Notes under the pieces: generated by a model
Database searches by the model: none
What the model was told of the DNA's origin: nothing
The model's input: only the letters and a program-made list of their open reading frames with translations
NCBI GenBank assembly: GCA_022575985.1
Contig: JAKSXM010000269.1
Span: 2,852,001-2,916,000, forward strand
DNA from: Anagrus nilaparvatae
Taxonomy: Eukaryota > Arthropoda > Insecta > Hymenoptera > Mymaridae
Length of the DNA: 64,000 nt
Direction of reading: 5' to 3'
Made by a program: the position numbers and the translations under genes
Part shown: one piece after another, positions 11,491-23,815 of the stretch
Layout: each line of letters starts with the position of its first letter
Numbering within the stretch: the first letter of the stretch is position 1

Positions 11491-12430
11491 ATTACCTGGG
11501 GGTTTTTGGGGTCGAGAAAAACGTTTTTATGAATGAAAATTTTCATTTTTTTGCGTTAAAACGTTTTTCTCAACCTTGATAATTTGTAGGTAATATAGAA
11601 AGTTCTTCTTCATGCTTTTTGCCCCGTCATATATTGGGAAATTGGAAAATCTGTTGGGGCTAAAAAATTAAAATTTTCATTAATAAAAACTTTTTCCTCG
11701 GCTTTGAAAACCCCCAAGTAATGTTGGAAGATTTATTTTCATGTTTTTTGGTCCGCCATCTTGGAAAATTGGAAAATATTTTGGCACAAAAAATAAAAAT
11801 TTCATTCATAAAAACGTTTTTCTCGACCCCGAAAACCTCCAGGTAATGTTGTAAGATTTATTTTCATGTTTTTTGGTCTTCCATCTTGGAAAATTAGAAA
11901 CTATGTTGGGGCTAAATAATTAAAATTTGCATTCATAAAAACGTTTTTCTCGACCCCGAAAACCCCCAGGTAATGTAGAAAGTTTCTATTTTCATGTTTT
12001 TTGGTCCGCCATGTTGGAAAATTGGAAAATTGTTTTGAATGAAGAATTAAAAATTACGCCTCCATTATATATGCTTTCCGTCGTACGGTCAATTTTCATC
12101 CGGAAGGCATTCGAGGAGATGACAGAAATTTCAGGCATTTCATATTTCAACCTTGAAAATCCCTAGGTAATATAAAAAGTTAATTTTTTAAAGTTTTTCG
12201 TTTTTTATCTGTCATCTTGGAAAATCGGAAAATTTTCATAATTGAAAACGTTTTTCTGAATTTTGAAAACCACCATTATTAATATAGATATTTCTACATT
12301 TTATTTTTTTTGTTCCGCCTTATTGGGAAATTTGAAAATATTTTGGGATAAAAAAATGAAAAATTTTATTTATTAAAATGTTTTTTTCAACTTCGAAAAT
12401 CCCCAGGCAAGTTCCTCATTTCATATTTTT
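11490..12430. repeat. ~127-bp diverged satellite containing 'ccgccatcttggaaaa'
   Basis: Markers 'ccatcttggaaaatt' or variants recur near 11626, 11755, 11880, 12008, 12212 and 12316, each preceded by 'aaccccsaggtaatg'-like and 'acgtttttctcgacc'-like phrases. Spacing is near 127 bp where intact. A related fragment lies at 62605-62770 and a short one at 44055-44075, so the unit is dispersed in the genome. Confidence 0.75.
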
Positions 12431-12479
12431 TGGAGAATCGAAAAATTGTTTTATATGAAAATTTAAAAATTATGCCTCA

Positions 12480-12730
12480 ATCGAAACTTTGATAAAAATT
12501 TTTTTATCGGAAACTCGATCGGAATTTAGATTTTTGATCGGATTTTCGATCGGAATTTTTTGATCGGAAAATCGATCGGAATTTAGATTTTTGATCGGAT
12601 TTTCGATCGAAATTTTTTGATCGGAAAGTCGATCGGAATTTTGATTTTTGATCGGTAACTCGATCGAAATTTTTTGATCGGGAACTCGATCGGCGAAAAT
12701 TTCGATCGGGGTTTCGATCAAATTCGATCA
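12480..12730. repeat. GATCGG-rich short tandem repeat
   Basis: Tandem units of about 30 bp alternate 'tttttgatcgg' with 'tcgatcggaatt'; pairs form a period near 60 bp. At least eight GATCGG hexamers are spread across 250 bp, and the motif is palindromic at its core (CGATCG). Confidence 0.85.
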
Positions 12731-12964
12731 AATTCCGATACGGGATTTTTGTCCATTTTGCCGCACTGTATGGCGTTAAGAAAAAAACAAAAAAAATATT
12801 CTGTTTTTATATACACATGTGCTATAGAATCTTCCATAGTATATGCTATCCCACCTTCTATTTTTATATTCGTTTTATATTCCCCGCGAATGTTCTTGCG
12901 AATATACCTGCGAAGGTTCCATAGCATATTCTTGAGAGTGTACTGTAGCATATGATTTTTTTCA

Positions 12965-14563
12965 CGTAAGCAGGGGCCCATTGGGCCCAACCGGATTAAA
13001 ATTAAATCCTGATGTATAAATTGATTCCTAGGGACGGAAATGGACTGTTGAGGTATCTTAATATACGGGTTGAGAATGATAAAATAAATATCAACGGATA
13101 GAATTAGCTGTCTCAGGGCCCATTGGGTCCAATTGGGGAAAAATGAGATATTGATTTACAAATTGATCTCGAGGGACAAAAATGGACTGTAGTGGTAAAA
13201 AATGGATCCAGCATGATAAAATAAATACCAATTGATCAAATCTGTCATCCAGAGGCCAATTGGGCCCAATCGGGAAAAAATTAAATCCTGGTGTATAAAT
13301 CAAACCCCAGGAATGAAAATGGACTAGAAAGGAAAAAAATGGGTCCAGTATGATATGATAAATACTACCAGATGAATTTGGCCATCCAGGGGCCCATTGG
13401 GTCTATCGATAAAAATGAAATTCTTATGTATAAATTGATTCCTAGGGACGAAAATGGACTTTTGGCCTGAAAAATGGGTCGAGAACGACAATAGAAATAC
13501 CAACTGATTTACAAATTGATCCCCAGGGATGAAAATCGACTATAGAGGTAAAAAATCGCTTCATTATGATGAAATAATTACCAATAACTAATAAAATCGG
13601 CCATCCAGGGACATATTGGGCCCAACTGGGTAAAAATGAAATCCTGATGTATAAATTGATTCCTAGGTACCAACATGGACTGCTGGCGTAAAAAATGGGT
13701 CGAAAATGATAAAATAAATACCAAAAGATATTTAAAATAGACTATTGGGGTAAAAAACACCAATGGATAAAATCGGTTATCCAGGTGCCTATTGGCCCAA
13801 CCGGGTAAAAATGAAATCCTGATGTTCAAATTGATCCCCAGGGATAAAAAAAGACTCTAGTGTTAAAAAATGGGTCTAGAATTATAAAATAATTATATAA
13901 AAATCAGCCATCCAGGGACCTATTAGGCCTGATCGGTCAAAAATGAGATTCTGTTCTACAAATTGATCCAACATAAGAATCAAACTTTTATTTTATCCCA
14001 AAGGCTACGTTTTACGATTTCACTAGAGATAGCCGATTTTACATGGTCGTATTTCTTCTATTATGCTGAACCCATTTTTTACCCTTACAGTCCATTTTAA
14101 TCCCTGGGGATCAATTTGTATATCAATAATTCATTTTTACCAGGTTAAGCCCAATAGGGCCCTGAACGCCAACTTTATAAGTTGATATTTAATTCACCAT
14201 TTTTGACCCATTTTTACCAATACAGTCCATTTATATCCCTGGGGATCAATTTGAATAAGAGGATTTAATTTTTACCCGATTGGGCCCAATAGGCACCTGG
14301 ATGGCCGAATTTTGTCTGTTGGTATTTATTTTATCATTCTTGACTCATTTTTACCCCTACAGTCCATTTTAATCCATGGCAATCAATTCGAACATCACTA
14401 TTTCATTTTTAACCGGTTGGGCCAAATAGGCCTCTGGATAGCTGAATTTATCATGTTGAACCGATTTTTTACCTCTATAGTCGATTTTCGTCCGTGGGGA
14501 TCAATTTATAAATCAGGATGTCGTTTTTACCCGATTAGGCGCAACAGGTCCTTGTATGGCTGG
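12965..14563. repeat. ~136-bp GGGCCC satellite, left part, with an orientation switch
   Basis: Units carry 'gggcccattgggccca', 'tgtataaattgat', 'aatggact' and 'ggtccag-atgataaaataaatacca'. From 12965 to about 13975 they run in one orientation; from about 14040 to 14563 they run in the opposite one ('tttatcattctt', 'cagtccatttt', 'gggcccaatagg'). Spacing in the regular part is 134-138 bp. The array is interrupted at 14563 by the LTR element and resumes at 27166. Confidence 0.9.
14560..14563. other. Target site duplication, left (CTGG)
   Basis: CTGG immediately before the first base of the LTR, matched by CTGG at 27166-27169 after the other LTR. Four to six bases is the normal duplication length for Ty3/gypsy and BEL/Pao integrases. 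Confidence 0.8.
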
Positions 14564-15161
14564 TGTAACAATCAGGTTTTAAGCTGATTAGTACTATTTA
14601 AATTGATTTTAGGAAGGTTGTCCAGGCCTTCCAGGGATTGTTAATTAGCTTGGTGTTCAGAAAAAGTTACTCAAAATAGTGATTTGAATTAACTTTTTCT
14701 TGTAAAAGATAAAATATGTACTTACTTTTTTTTATTTCAATTGGATGTCCAAAATAAAGTTGAATGAATATTAACTGGGTTTCAATAAATAAAACTGAGT
14801 TTATTTTAAGTATTTTTTTTTTTTAAGTTTGTTTTATTTAAAAAGAGAAACTTTTAAATTTTTAAAAATTAAATTAAGTTGAGGAAGTTAAAAGTTACGA
14901 ACACTTTTAAATAATAATGTTAATTTAAAATAAAATTAAGTTCAAAGTTATTTTTTTTTTCTTTTTTTATTCATTTTTAACGCGAGCCAAGTTCTGAACC
15001 GCTTCAGAAGAACTTCGAGAAGGCCTTTCTCAGGCAAAAACTCCAGTATTTAAGCACCGAAATCTTTGATAAGACCGACTTCCCCTCTTGATAAAAATCA
15101 AGAGTGGGTTGAGGGTCTTATCTAAGATACTACTCCTAGAGTTTGTCTAAGAGGGGAATTC

Positions 15162-15233
15162 TTTTGTCGACTCATTATCACGCATAGATCGGATGTTATT
15201 TTTCTTATCTAAATTTTTAATGAGTCGACAAAA
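15162..15233. other. LTR stem-loop, 16-bp perfect stem
   Basis: TTTTGTCGACTCATTA at 15162-15177 pairs with TAATGAGTCGACAAAA at 15218-15233. Just upstream, ATAAGACC and CTCTTGA pair with TCAAGAG and GGTCTTAT to give a nested stem. Both structures recur unchanged in the right LTR (26391-26560). They may act in the transcript (R/U5 region) or be an inherited palindrome. Confidence 0.7.
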
Positions 15234-15327
15234 CGTGATATTTCAAAACAATGGGTTTTACATAAGATATTTATAGGAATATATACTTTTGTCTTTGTCT
15301 GACTTTATCAAAATAAAATTTCGTTAA

Positions 15328-16534
15328 GGGACGTTTGGGGTAAATATTTTTTCGTAAATCATTTTTTTTTTTTTTAGATAAATCACTTCATATATGTCTC
15401 AAGAGTACGTAAAAAAATTTTTTTTTTTAATTTCTCCCGCAAAGTATATTTTTTAGCCTGTTTTGCCGGCGCCGTCAAACGTGCTTTTGATAAAATTTAA
15501 CGGTATGGCTCTAATATTATCTTACATATCTTCTTACTACTGTTAAATAGTTAGAAATCATGTCGCAACTGGTCACTGATAGAAATTATGAGCAAATTTT
15601 GCTAATATTCGCGATGGTTTATGACGCCAAATTTAGCCGTGCCAAAATGGTAAAAAATAGCAAGGTTAGCAGGGGTAAAATCAGCTACAAGTTCAGTGTG
15701 AAAACCAGAAGGATAACTTTATGGCTCAAAAATCACTGATAACTTATAAGTATACTTAAATATACACACAAAAAAATGTTTTGTTAAATTTTTAAGAAAA
15801 AAAATTATTTACTCTTATTTAGAAAACTATGTTTTTACACCTTCTAATTATGATTTCTCCAAATCTACTTGACCAATTTTAATTTTTTGGGTCTATTTTT
15901 TTTTTTGTAAGTTTCTTTAAATAATAATTAAAAAAAAAAAATAATTTAATAACTAAAAGTATGGAAAAAATTATTCCAAAAGTTTAAAGTCGTTTTACTC
16001 GAAACAGTGTTTGTGAAAAGTATGTACACGATTGCGCGATAACTTCTGCACCGATTTACTTCAAACTTTCTGAGCAACTTAATAAATGTACTAATTTCGG
16101 GATGTCGTCGAGTTTTTTTTTTTTATGTTCTCAAAAAATTTTTGCAGCTGCTTTTGTCCGAAAATTATAGGTTTTTTTTTTTCATTTTAACTTTGTGTAG
16201 CCGCCATTTTGTTCCTAATTAATATTTTTGAAAAAACTCGACGACATCCCGAAAGTACGTGTTTTAAGTCTTACCAACTTTTTTTTTTTTTTTTTTAGAT
16301 TATCCTAAGTCAAGATATCATGTACATAAATTTGGAATTTTTGTTTTCAGAGACGCAGTCACACCTCTCTTACGCTAAAATGACGTCACAAAAAAAAAAA
16401 AAAAAATTTTTTTTCAAATCTTTAAAATATTTGTAAACAATAAAAAAAATTTGAAGCAAATATCTCTATCCGTTATTTCACAATCCTACCTTGAAAATCA
16501 GCTAAAATTTCTATATATTTACCCCAAACGTCCC
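15328..16534. mobile_element. TTAA-flanked MITE (piggyBac-like) inside the left LTR
   Basis: Bounded by TTAA at 15324-15327 and 16535-16538, which is a single TTAA at the matching site of the right LTR (near 26646). Terminal inverted repeats of 20 bp begin GGGACGTTTGGGGTAAATAT. TTAA duplication with G/C-triplet termini is the hallmark of piggyBac-type transposition. No transposase is encoded. An internal inverted repeat (about 16096-16117 and 16231-16252, 'cgggatgtcgtcgag') makes a second hairpin. Confidence 0.9.
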
Positions 16535-17056
16535 TTAAGTCATTAAGTAAACCCATTGTTTTACTTGAACTAAATTTTCTTTGTTTTTCATAAATAAATT
16601 ACTTTTGAACCCTTTTTCTTTTAATTTAAGCTAATTATGGGCTTTTTAGAGCAATTTATTTACGAGAATTAAACCTAAAATTTATTATGCTAAACGTAAA
16701 TTTTTATAAAGGTAGCTTAAAATTATGCTTAATTTACGTAGTTCCAGGCTAATAATTTCATCCCTTGAGTTTTCCTTAAATCTAAATTTAGTTTCTAAAG
16801 TAGAATAAAAAAATAAAAACTCGAAAGTGAAATAATGGCCTTGACTAAGGTTTTTCCAGTTATTCCATGGAACTAAAGGCAAAATCGTTTTTCTCGCAAT
16901 AGAAAATTTAGCTTGAATAACTGGAAAAGATTGTCTTTAAATTTTCCGTGAAAATTTTAAATTCAACAAATTCGAATTTGTATACACGGAAAAAATTTTA
17001 TATACCGTTTTTTCTACATACACGGAAAAACATTCTCAGCGGTTGAGGACGTTACA

Positions 17057-17069
17057 CCTCCCCACTTAG
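17057..17069 (-). other. Polypurine tract of the LTR element
   Basis: On the minus strand AAGTGGGGAGG abuts the TGTAACG start of the 3' LTR, the expected primer for plus-strand DNA synthesis. Confidence 0.75.
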
Positions 17070-19080
17070 AATGTTGGTAATGCTTCCAAAGATGCTTTAC
17101 CAACGTTAAACATAAATCTAAACTTACTTGTGTAACAATTTAATGCTTAAAACTATTTCCTCACTTAACTTAATTAAACTCTAGATTTACAACATTACTT
17201 AAAGTGTCTCTAATCATGTCCATTTAAAATATGTTAAATATACATAATATTTTATACTTTTAAATCACACACACACAAAAATTATTTACAAAAATAATTT
17301 TTTTTTTTTTTCACTGCACTAACACTATATACAATAAACACTACACCAGCCAATTGTTCGAACAATATCCCATACTTGTTGCCTCATCATTATTTGCTTA
17401 TTTTCTTGGCTATTCAGAGTCGACATTACCACAATTCTGTCTGAATCTCTCCCACCCATTACTCACGGCAATAGATACTGATTTAAAATTTCGCAGAAAA
17501 ATGTATTGAGACTCTATGTTAGGATTCCAGGCTTTCGTTACTCAATCCTTTTGATAGAATCTGATCATCTTCTTCATAGTAAGGTATTGTTGTTTTTGAA
17601 GAAAATATATACTATGTGATATTTCTTTCTCCTCGGTGTCGATGTCTAAGTGTTTAGAGTTCCTTTCAAGATCATTGCTTTCTAATGGCTTAGTAAGATG
17701 TTACGAGTTTGGTTAAATCTACGAAAATATCTTAGCTTATTTTAACTAAGTTATTACATCTTATGGTCTAATATCATTGAAAATTGAATCAATAATAATT
17801 ATTTTTGTACTTTTGTTTCAAAGCCTACTTTATTTGGTTCCTGTTTATTTCCACACAAACTTGTGATAACTGGAAGGGCCCTTTCCAATTAGCACAACCT
17901 GCATGAAAGTATAAACCGGAACCTCAAACAAAATTTGCTGTAAACTTGGCTTATTTCTGGTAGCTTATTTAATTTGATTGGAATAAATTTTAATAATTAT
18001 TATTATAATTTTCAATGCTTACATATTTTAAAGTAATCTATTACTTATATAGATAAGATTTTAATTTTGCTCATGTACTATGTATAAAATGATAAAATAT
18101 TTAATGCAATGTTTTAAAAATAAATTAACAATGTTCAATTCTTATTTAGAGATTAAAATTTAATAACAGGAAGTAGACAAAAAAAAAATTAACGACTTTT
18201 TTTTTTTAAATTAACTTTCATTATATTTTTCTATTGTTTACTTCTCTTAAGATTACTGATTTTAAGAAGATGAACTACAAAATTTCTGAACACTTGTTTT
18301 TGATGGAAAATTAGTAACTACAAAATAAAAAAATGTAGATTTGATTTGTTAATGAAATAAAGAGAAAAGGAAAACTCCATATACCATAATAATCCTGTAA
18401 AAACAGAAAAAACTTTTTTCCTTCTAAAAATTCTTTAAACACTTATTAATTTTTATATTGAGTTATTTGTTTTAAATTTGACTTGTGAAAACTATTCATG
18501 AATAAGGATTGGATGCGAAAAGTTCAGATAGCAAGATTGGGAATTGGAAGGTTTGAATATTAGTGTTCATTTTATCCTTTGACATTTTTAATAAGTCGTT
18601 ATCGATATTCAGATAACGAAAATATGCGAGTGGTTGAACTTGTGAATAGTTGGATTTTATGTAATCTGAGTATACTTAATTTGTTTCCTTCTATTTCGTT
18701 TTTTTTTTTTTTTTTTTTTAATTGTTTTTGTAATTATTTTTTTTGTTGTAAAAAAAAATTTCTTTTGTCCTCATTTACATAGCTGTTTACTCAAAACCAT
18801 TAATTGATCATAAAGATATAATTTTCTTCACAATCATTCTTCAATACCATTCTGTTATTTATTTTTATATTTATTTATTCTATTTTCTGAACTTTGAATA
18901 ACTGAAGTAAAAGAAATGATTCTACATTTTAAAATTTCTTAGTCTCGTTTTAAAGAATTTAGAACTTCATATAGATGTCTAAATAAGGTTGCTGCTTTTT
19001 AACTTCATATAACTTCATTCTTTAAATTTGATTTTTCATATTCTCACTCGTACTAGTGATTTTACCACAAAAATTTCTTT
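17070..19080 (-). other. LTR-element internal region, 3' part
   Basis: AT-rich with no long frame. On the minus strand, bases about 17840-17930 read FHAGCANWKGPFQLSQV, which recalls the W-GPF/Y motif of integrase C-termini and lies where one would expect it, near the 3' LTR. The match is short and stops follow soon, so it is at most a relic. Confidence 0.3.
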
Positions 19081-19089
19081 ATTATTTTT

Positions 19090-19203
19090 TGGTTCCTCAT
19101 AGAGGAACCTTTGTGATAGATGAAATTTTGATTTTTGATTTTTTGGCATATAAGCACGTTTTGGGATCTCAGGAAGCTAAAAAACCGGTTTTTAAAAAAA
19201 GTA

Positions 19204-19255
<52 letters not shown>

Positions 19256-20830
19256 ACCGGTGAAATTTCACAACCATTATGGAATTAAGACCTAATTTTT
19301 TTTTCAAAAATTTTTTCATAAAAAAATCTCAAACTACTTTTTTTTTTTTTTAATTTGGATGTAATACCTCATTTATTTCCACGAAAGTACCTATATTTGA
19401 AAGTACGATTTTTACTCGATATCTCGAATCTGATAACTAATTTTTTGAAAATTTTTTTCCCAAAATTTTTTTCACAAAAAAATACAAAAAATACCAATTT
19501 TTTTTTTCTTTACGGACGCAGTACTTAATTTATTTCTGTGGAAGTACTAGTTTTAGAAATATCGTTTATAGCATTTTTTTGGACCTGATACTTAATTTTT
19601 TTTTTATTTTTTTCTCAAAATTTTTGTTGCCAAAAAATACAAAAAATGCCAAAATTTTTTTTTTTTTAGGACGTAATACTTAATTTTTTTCTATGAAAGT
19701 ACGAATATCTGAAAATATTGTAACCGGTGATATTTCACAACCATTATGGAATTAAGACCTAATTTTTTTTTCCAAAATTTTTTCATCAAAAAATCTCAAA
19801 CTATTTTTTTTTTTTTTTAATTTGGATGTAATACCTCATTTATTTCCATGAAAGTACTTATATTTGAAAGTACGATTTTTACTCGATATCTCGAATCTGA
19901 TAACTAATTTTTTGAAAATTTTTTTCTCAAAATTTTTTTCACAAAAAAATACAAAAAAAACTTAATTTTTTTTTATTTTTGGATGTAGTACCTAATTGAT
20001 TTCTATGAGAGTACTAGTTTTAGAAATATCGTTTATAGTAATTTTTTGGACCTGAAACTTAATTTTTTCCAAAATTTTTTTCTCAAAATTAAAAAATCAA
20101 AAAAATTAAAATATCTGTAATATTTTTTTTTTTTTTTAATGTAATACTTCCTTTAATTCCATGAAAGTACTAATAATTGAAAATTTTGCAATCGGTGGTA
20201 CTTAACAACCATTATGGAATTAAGATCTAATTTTTTTTTCAAAAATTTTTTCATCAAGAGATTTTAAAATACTTTTTTTTTTTTTTAATTTAGGTGTAAT
20301 ATCTCATTTATTTCCATAAAAGTACTTATATTTGAAAGTATGGTTTTTACTCGATATCTCAAATCTGATAATTAATTTTTTGAAAATTTTTTTCCCAAAA
20401 TTTTTTTCACAAAAAAATACAAAGAATACCAAATTTTTTTTTTGTTCGGACGTAGTACCTAATTAATTTCTATGAGAGTAATAGTTTTAGAAAACTTATT
20501 CATAGTAATTTTTTGGATCTGATACCGAATTTTTTCAAAATTTTTTTCTCAATATTAATAAAACATATAAAATTAAAAAATCTGTAATATTGTTTTTTTT
20601 TTTAAGTGTAATACCTAGTTTATTGAAAATTTTTTTCTAAAAATTTGTTAAATAAAAAACATTAAATCACAGCAACATTTTTTTTCTTATAAAATACGGT
20701 ATTCAACTTTTTTTTTATGAAATACTGATATCTCAAATTATAATTTTTATTAGATAAAATAGACCATTATAAATATTTTGCTATTGTTAATGAGGAACCA
20801 TAGTGCCAATCACTTGGCAGCGTTTTTTTA
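19090..20830. repeat. Dispersed repeat array nested in the LTR element, ~470-bp units
   Basis: Starts with a perfect hairpin, GGTTCCTC-ATA-GAGGAACC (19089-19107), then a GT microsatellite (19202-19248), then three units beginning near 19361, 19839 and 20299 with 'taatacctcatttatttc'. It ends with 'gaggaaccatagtgccaa' and 'cttggcag' (about 20796-20821). The opening and ending share the GAGGAACC motif. The open frames over the GT run are microsatellite artefacts. Confidence 0.75.
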
Positions 20831-21514
20831 TTATAAAGGAAAAGGAGTACATAAGAAAAATAATTTTCACAAGTCACAAACATAAGTATCTATATTATTA
20901 TAAACAAACTTTATTTTAAATTTTATTTTATTTTATTTTTTTTTTTAAATATGAATGTATTTATGAAGTCAAAAATTCCAGAAAAAGAAAAAAAAGCTTA
21001 ATTTTTCTTATATAATATATGGGCTTTTTTATAAGTAGTCTTATTTAGCGTGTTTTTTTTTTGTACATGTAATTCATCAACTCATCAAGACCTAAACTCT
21101 TTTATTTTTTCTTAATGTTATTTAGATACTATGTATAAGATTAATTTACTTTATTTTATTAATTTTATATAAACAGTTTATGAATATTTTTTTTTTTGCT
21201 AAATGGATTTTAGTTATAAAGCAAAATTAAAATCATGAGTTTTCGTTTTATTTCTGTTAACTTTTATATTTTTAGATTACAGCAAATTTACACAGAAATT
21301 TTCATTTGTTGCAATATAAAAAACCATTAAGTTCGTAAAAAGTGAAAAACAGATTCCATACTTATTCAATCATCAAATACCGATACTCAATTAAAATTTT
21401 ATGAAGTATGGGTCTAATTGACCTTAGATTATTAAAGATTTAAAAAAAAATGTATAATTGTTAGTTCAATTTTGATATTTTTCCAGTTTTGATCTGTAAG
21501 AAAAATAGTATTAG

Positions 21515-21550
<36 letters not shown>

Positions 21551-23815
21551 AATAGAGTTTGAAAGTTTGTAAAGTGCATACTATCTAAGGATGAAAGTAT
21601 TAATAAGCGTTTATCATAAATTGTTAGTACCTTTCCCAAAGCATTTAAAATTGTTATTATATACATATGGTCTAGCATAGATTCAAAAAAAAGTATTGTT
21701 TTTTTTATTTTATTTTATTTTATTTTTTTTTTTTATTTTTCGGCAAAGACATTTTTAATATTTAAATCGAGTCTAAAGCCCGCTTTCTTATATATAATGA
21801 TGATAGTTCTGTCAGGATTTTCTGGGGTGTAGTCACTAGAACCCAGAAAATCTTGCAGTATCACTTGCGTAAAATCCCTCCCCACTTTGATTTTTCATAT
21901 GCAGAGATTGTAGAGACGCCACTGCGTCTTCTCAAAGCTAGGTTTTTTTGGCGGCACTTTATTTTCTCTTATCAAAATTTTCAAGGAAAAAAAAAACGGC
22001 AAACTTTATTATAATATTTTTTTTGTCGTGCTTAGAAAATTTTAACTTTTAACTAGTTTGTGTTGAGAATCTTAACATGAGTTTGTTTATCGTTATATTT
22101 TTAATTAAAAATTTATTATTTACAATTAATTTATTACTATTTTTAATGAATTAAATTCTAAATTTTAAAATAAAAAGAAGAAAAATTACAAAAATAACTA
22201 AAAATAATTATTCCAATTTCTTGTTTTTGTTATCAACTAATGGTTCGTAAAAGCTAAATAAGGTAAGCAATTATGTTCTATTTTAATTTAATAACTATTT
22301 TTTTTTTTTTTTTTTTATTTTTACTACATACTAATATTTGTTATTTTTTTTTTATATCCAAATCTGGGGTCTAAATGCTGTATACTGGAATCGGAGCGTG
22401 CACCAGGCAATACCAAATCTTAAGAATTGCGGGGTGGATAATTAAATTAGGTAAGATTTATTTAATTAAAACGTCTAATATTCTTTAATATGTACTTATG
22501 AACTTATTTTCAACTTTTTTTTTTTATTTCAGTTTAAATCATTAAAAGATATTCCGAGCCTTGCATAGCCTGGTGACAACAACTTCCAGTATTATTCGGG
22601 AAATGTAGCCTTTTAAGTATAACTATTTATTACTAAATTTTATATTACAACTTTCAGGTTTGAATTCTGGGGATGAATAAAGATTTATACATTTTATTTT
22701 TACAATTTTTCAAGAAATGAAAAGTTAAAGCACAGTGATTTTTGTTCCGCTAATTTCCAAACTTAATTAATTTTTGCCGTTCTCTAATGTACTATAGTGT
22801 TAAGTATGTGAAAAGTGTAAAGTGAAAAAAAAATTTTTAGTGCAAATAAAATCTGTGTATGAAAAATTAGTGTTCCAAGATTTTTACGTTTAGGTTTAAT
22901 TTACTTGTATATTTGTAATTTATGTTCCATTGGGCTGAATAGAGGGTTTATTAAGTGTTTTAATTAAAAATAAAAAAAAATTCTTGATAAGTTCTGTAAT
23001 TCATTACTATAAACTTGTAATTTGGAGTGTATGTTAGGAACTTTAGTGAGAAATTTCGAAAAAGTATTTTACAAGTGTGCAATATAAAAAGATTTGTTAT
23101 TTATAAGATTAAAATATTTTAAAAATAGTTAAAACGAAGAGTTTGGTAAAGTAAATTTAAGTTTGATAATTAATGGTAAAATAAAGGTAAGGATTTTTAT
23201 TATGTTCCAGATATCTATGGATGGTATTTGACAACTAAGTAAATTTTATTAAAGTATATAAAAAAAAATAGTAATAAAATATTGTAAACAAAATTTAAAT
23301 TGCATATCTTGAAAAGAAATTCCTATACATCTTTAATCCCTTTTTTTTTTTGACTAAAATCTAATTTAAAATATTACTTCTTAACTACGCTTATACTTAA
23401 ACATAAGTGAGTAATAATAGTTCTTTATGTGTACTAAGAATTATTACTTTACAGTATAAAATTTTTGATCCAAAACTCAAAATTTCATGAAACTGACATA
23501 AACTAAGAATTTAAGAAAATTTGTTGCCTAATTCTACACTATACTTATATTTTACTTAATAATATCCCTTATATAACTTATATGCGCATAAAAAATTATT
23601 TTACAGTATAAATACTATTCTGGAGCTCAAGATCTTATACGTATTTAGGATGGTTTGTAAAATTTTAATGATTAATATTTAGAAATATTTAATATATAAG
23701 ATAAACGATAATGAACTAAAATTAAAGGCCTTCCCTGCTTTTGTTGACTCTCTCTTTGACTTTCTCTTTTATTTCTTAAAACTTGTTTATTTCTTATACT
23801 AATTGGATCCGCTTA
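20831..23815. other. LTR-element internal region, central part
   Basis: No coding frame found. It holds poly-T runs (for example 21520-21547) and one perfect 11-bp stem, GATTTTCTGGG (21816-21826) with CCCAGAAAATC (21842-21852), in a locally GC-richer block (21780-21960) that looks less degenerate than its surroundings. Confidence 0.5.

Larger units (their letters stand above)
14564..17056 (-). repeat. 3' LTR (left copy), carrying a TTAA MITE
   Basis: Matches 24846-27165 once the 1.2-kb MITE here and the 1.04-kb insertion there are set aside. LTR proper is about 1.28 kb. It carries a 65-codon minus-strand open frame (16685-16882) identical to 26795-26992 in the other LTR; identity is expected between young LTRs, so this is not evidence of coding. 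Two strong stem-loops are described separately. Confidence 0.9.

Noticed and set aside
16685..16882. 65-codon minus-strand frame identical in both LTRs (also 26795-26992)
   Set aside because: Identity follows from recent LTR duplication; there is no independent evidence of coding.
19056..19319. Two opposite-strand frames with Val-Cys or Thr-His runs
   Set aside because: Translation of a GT/CA microsatellite.
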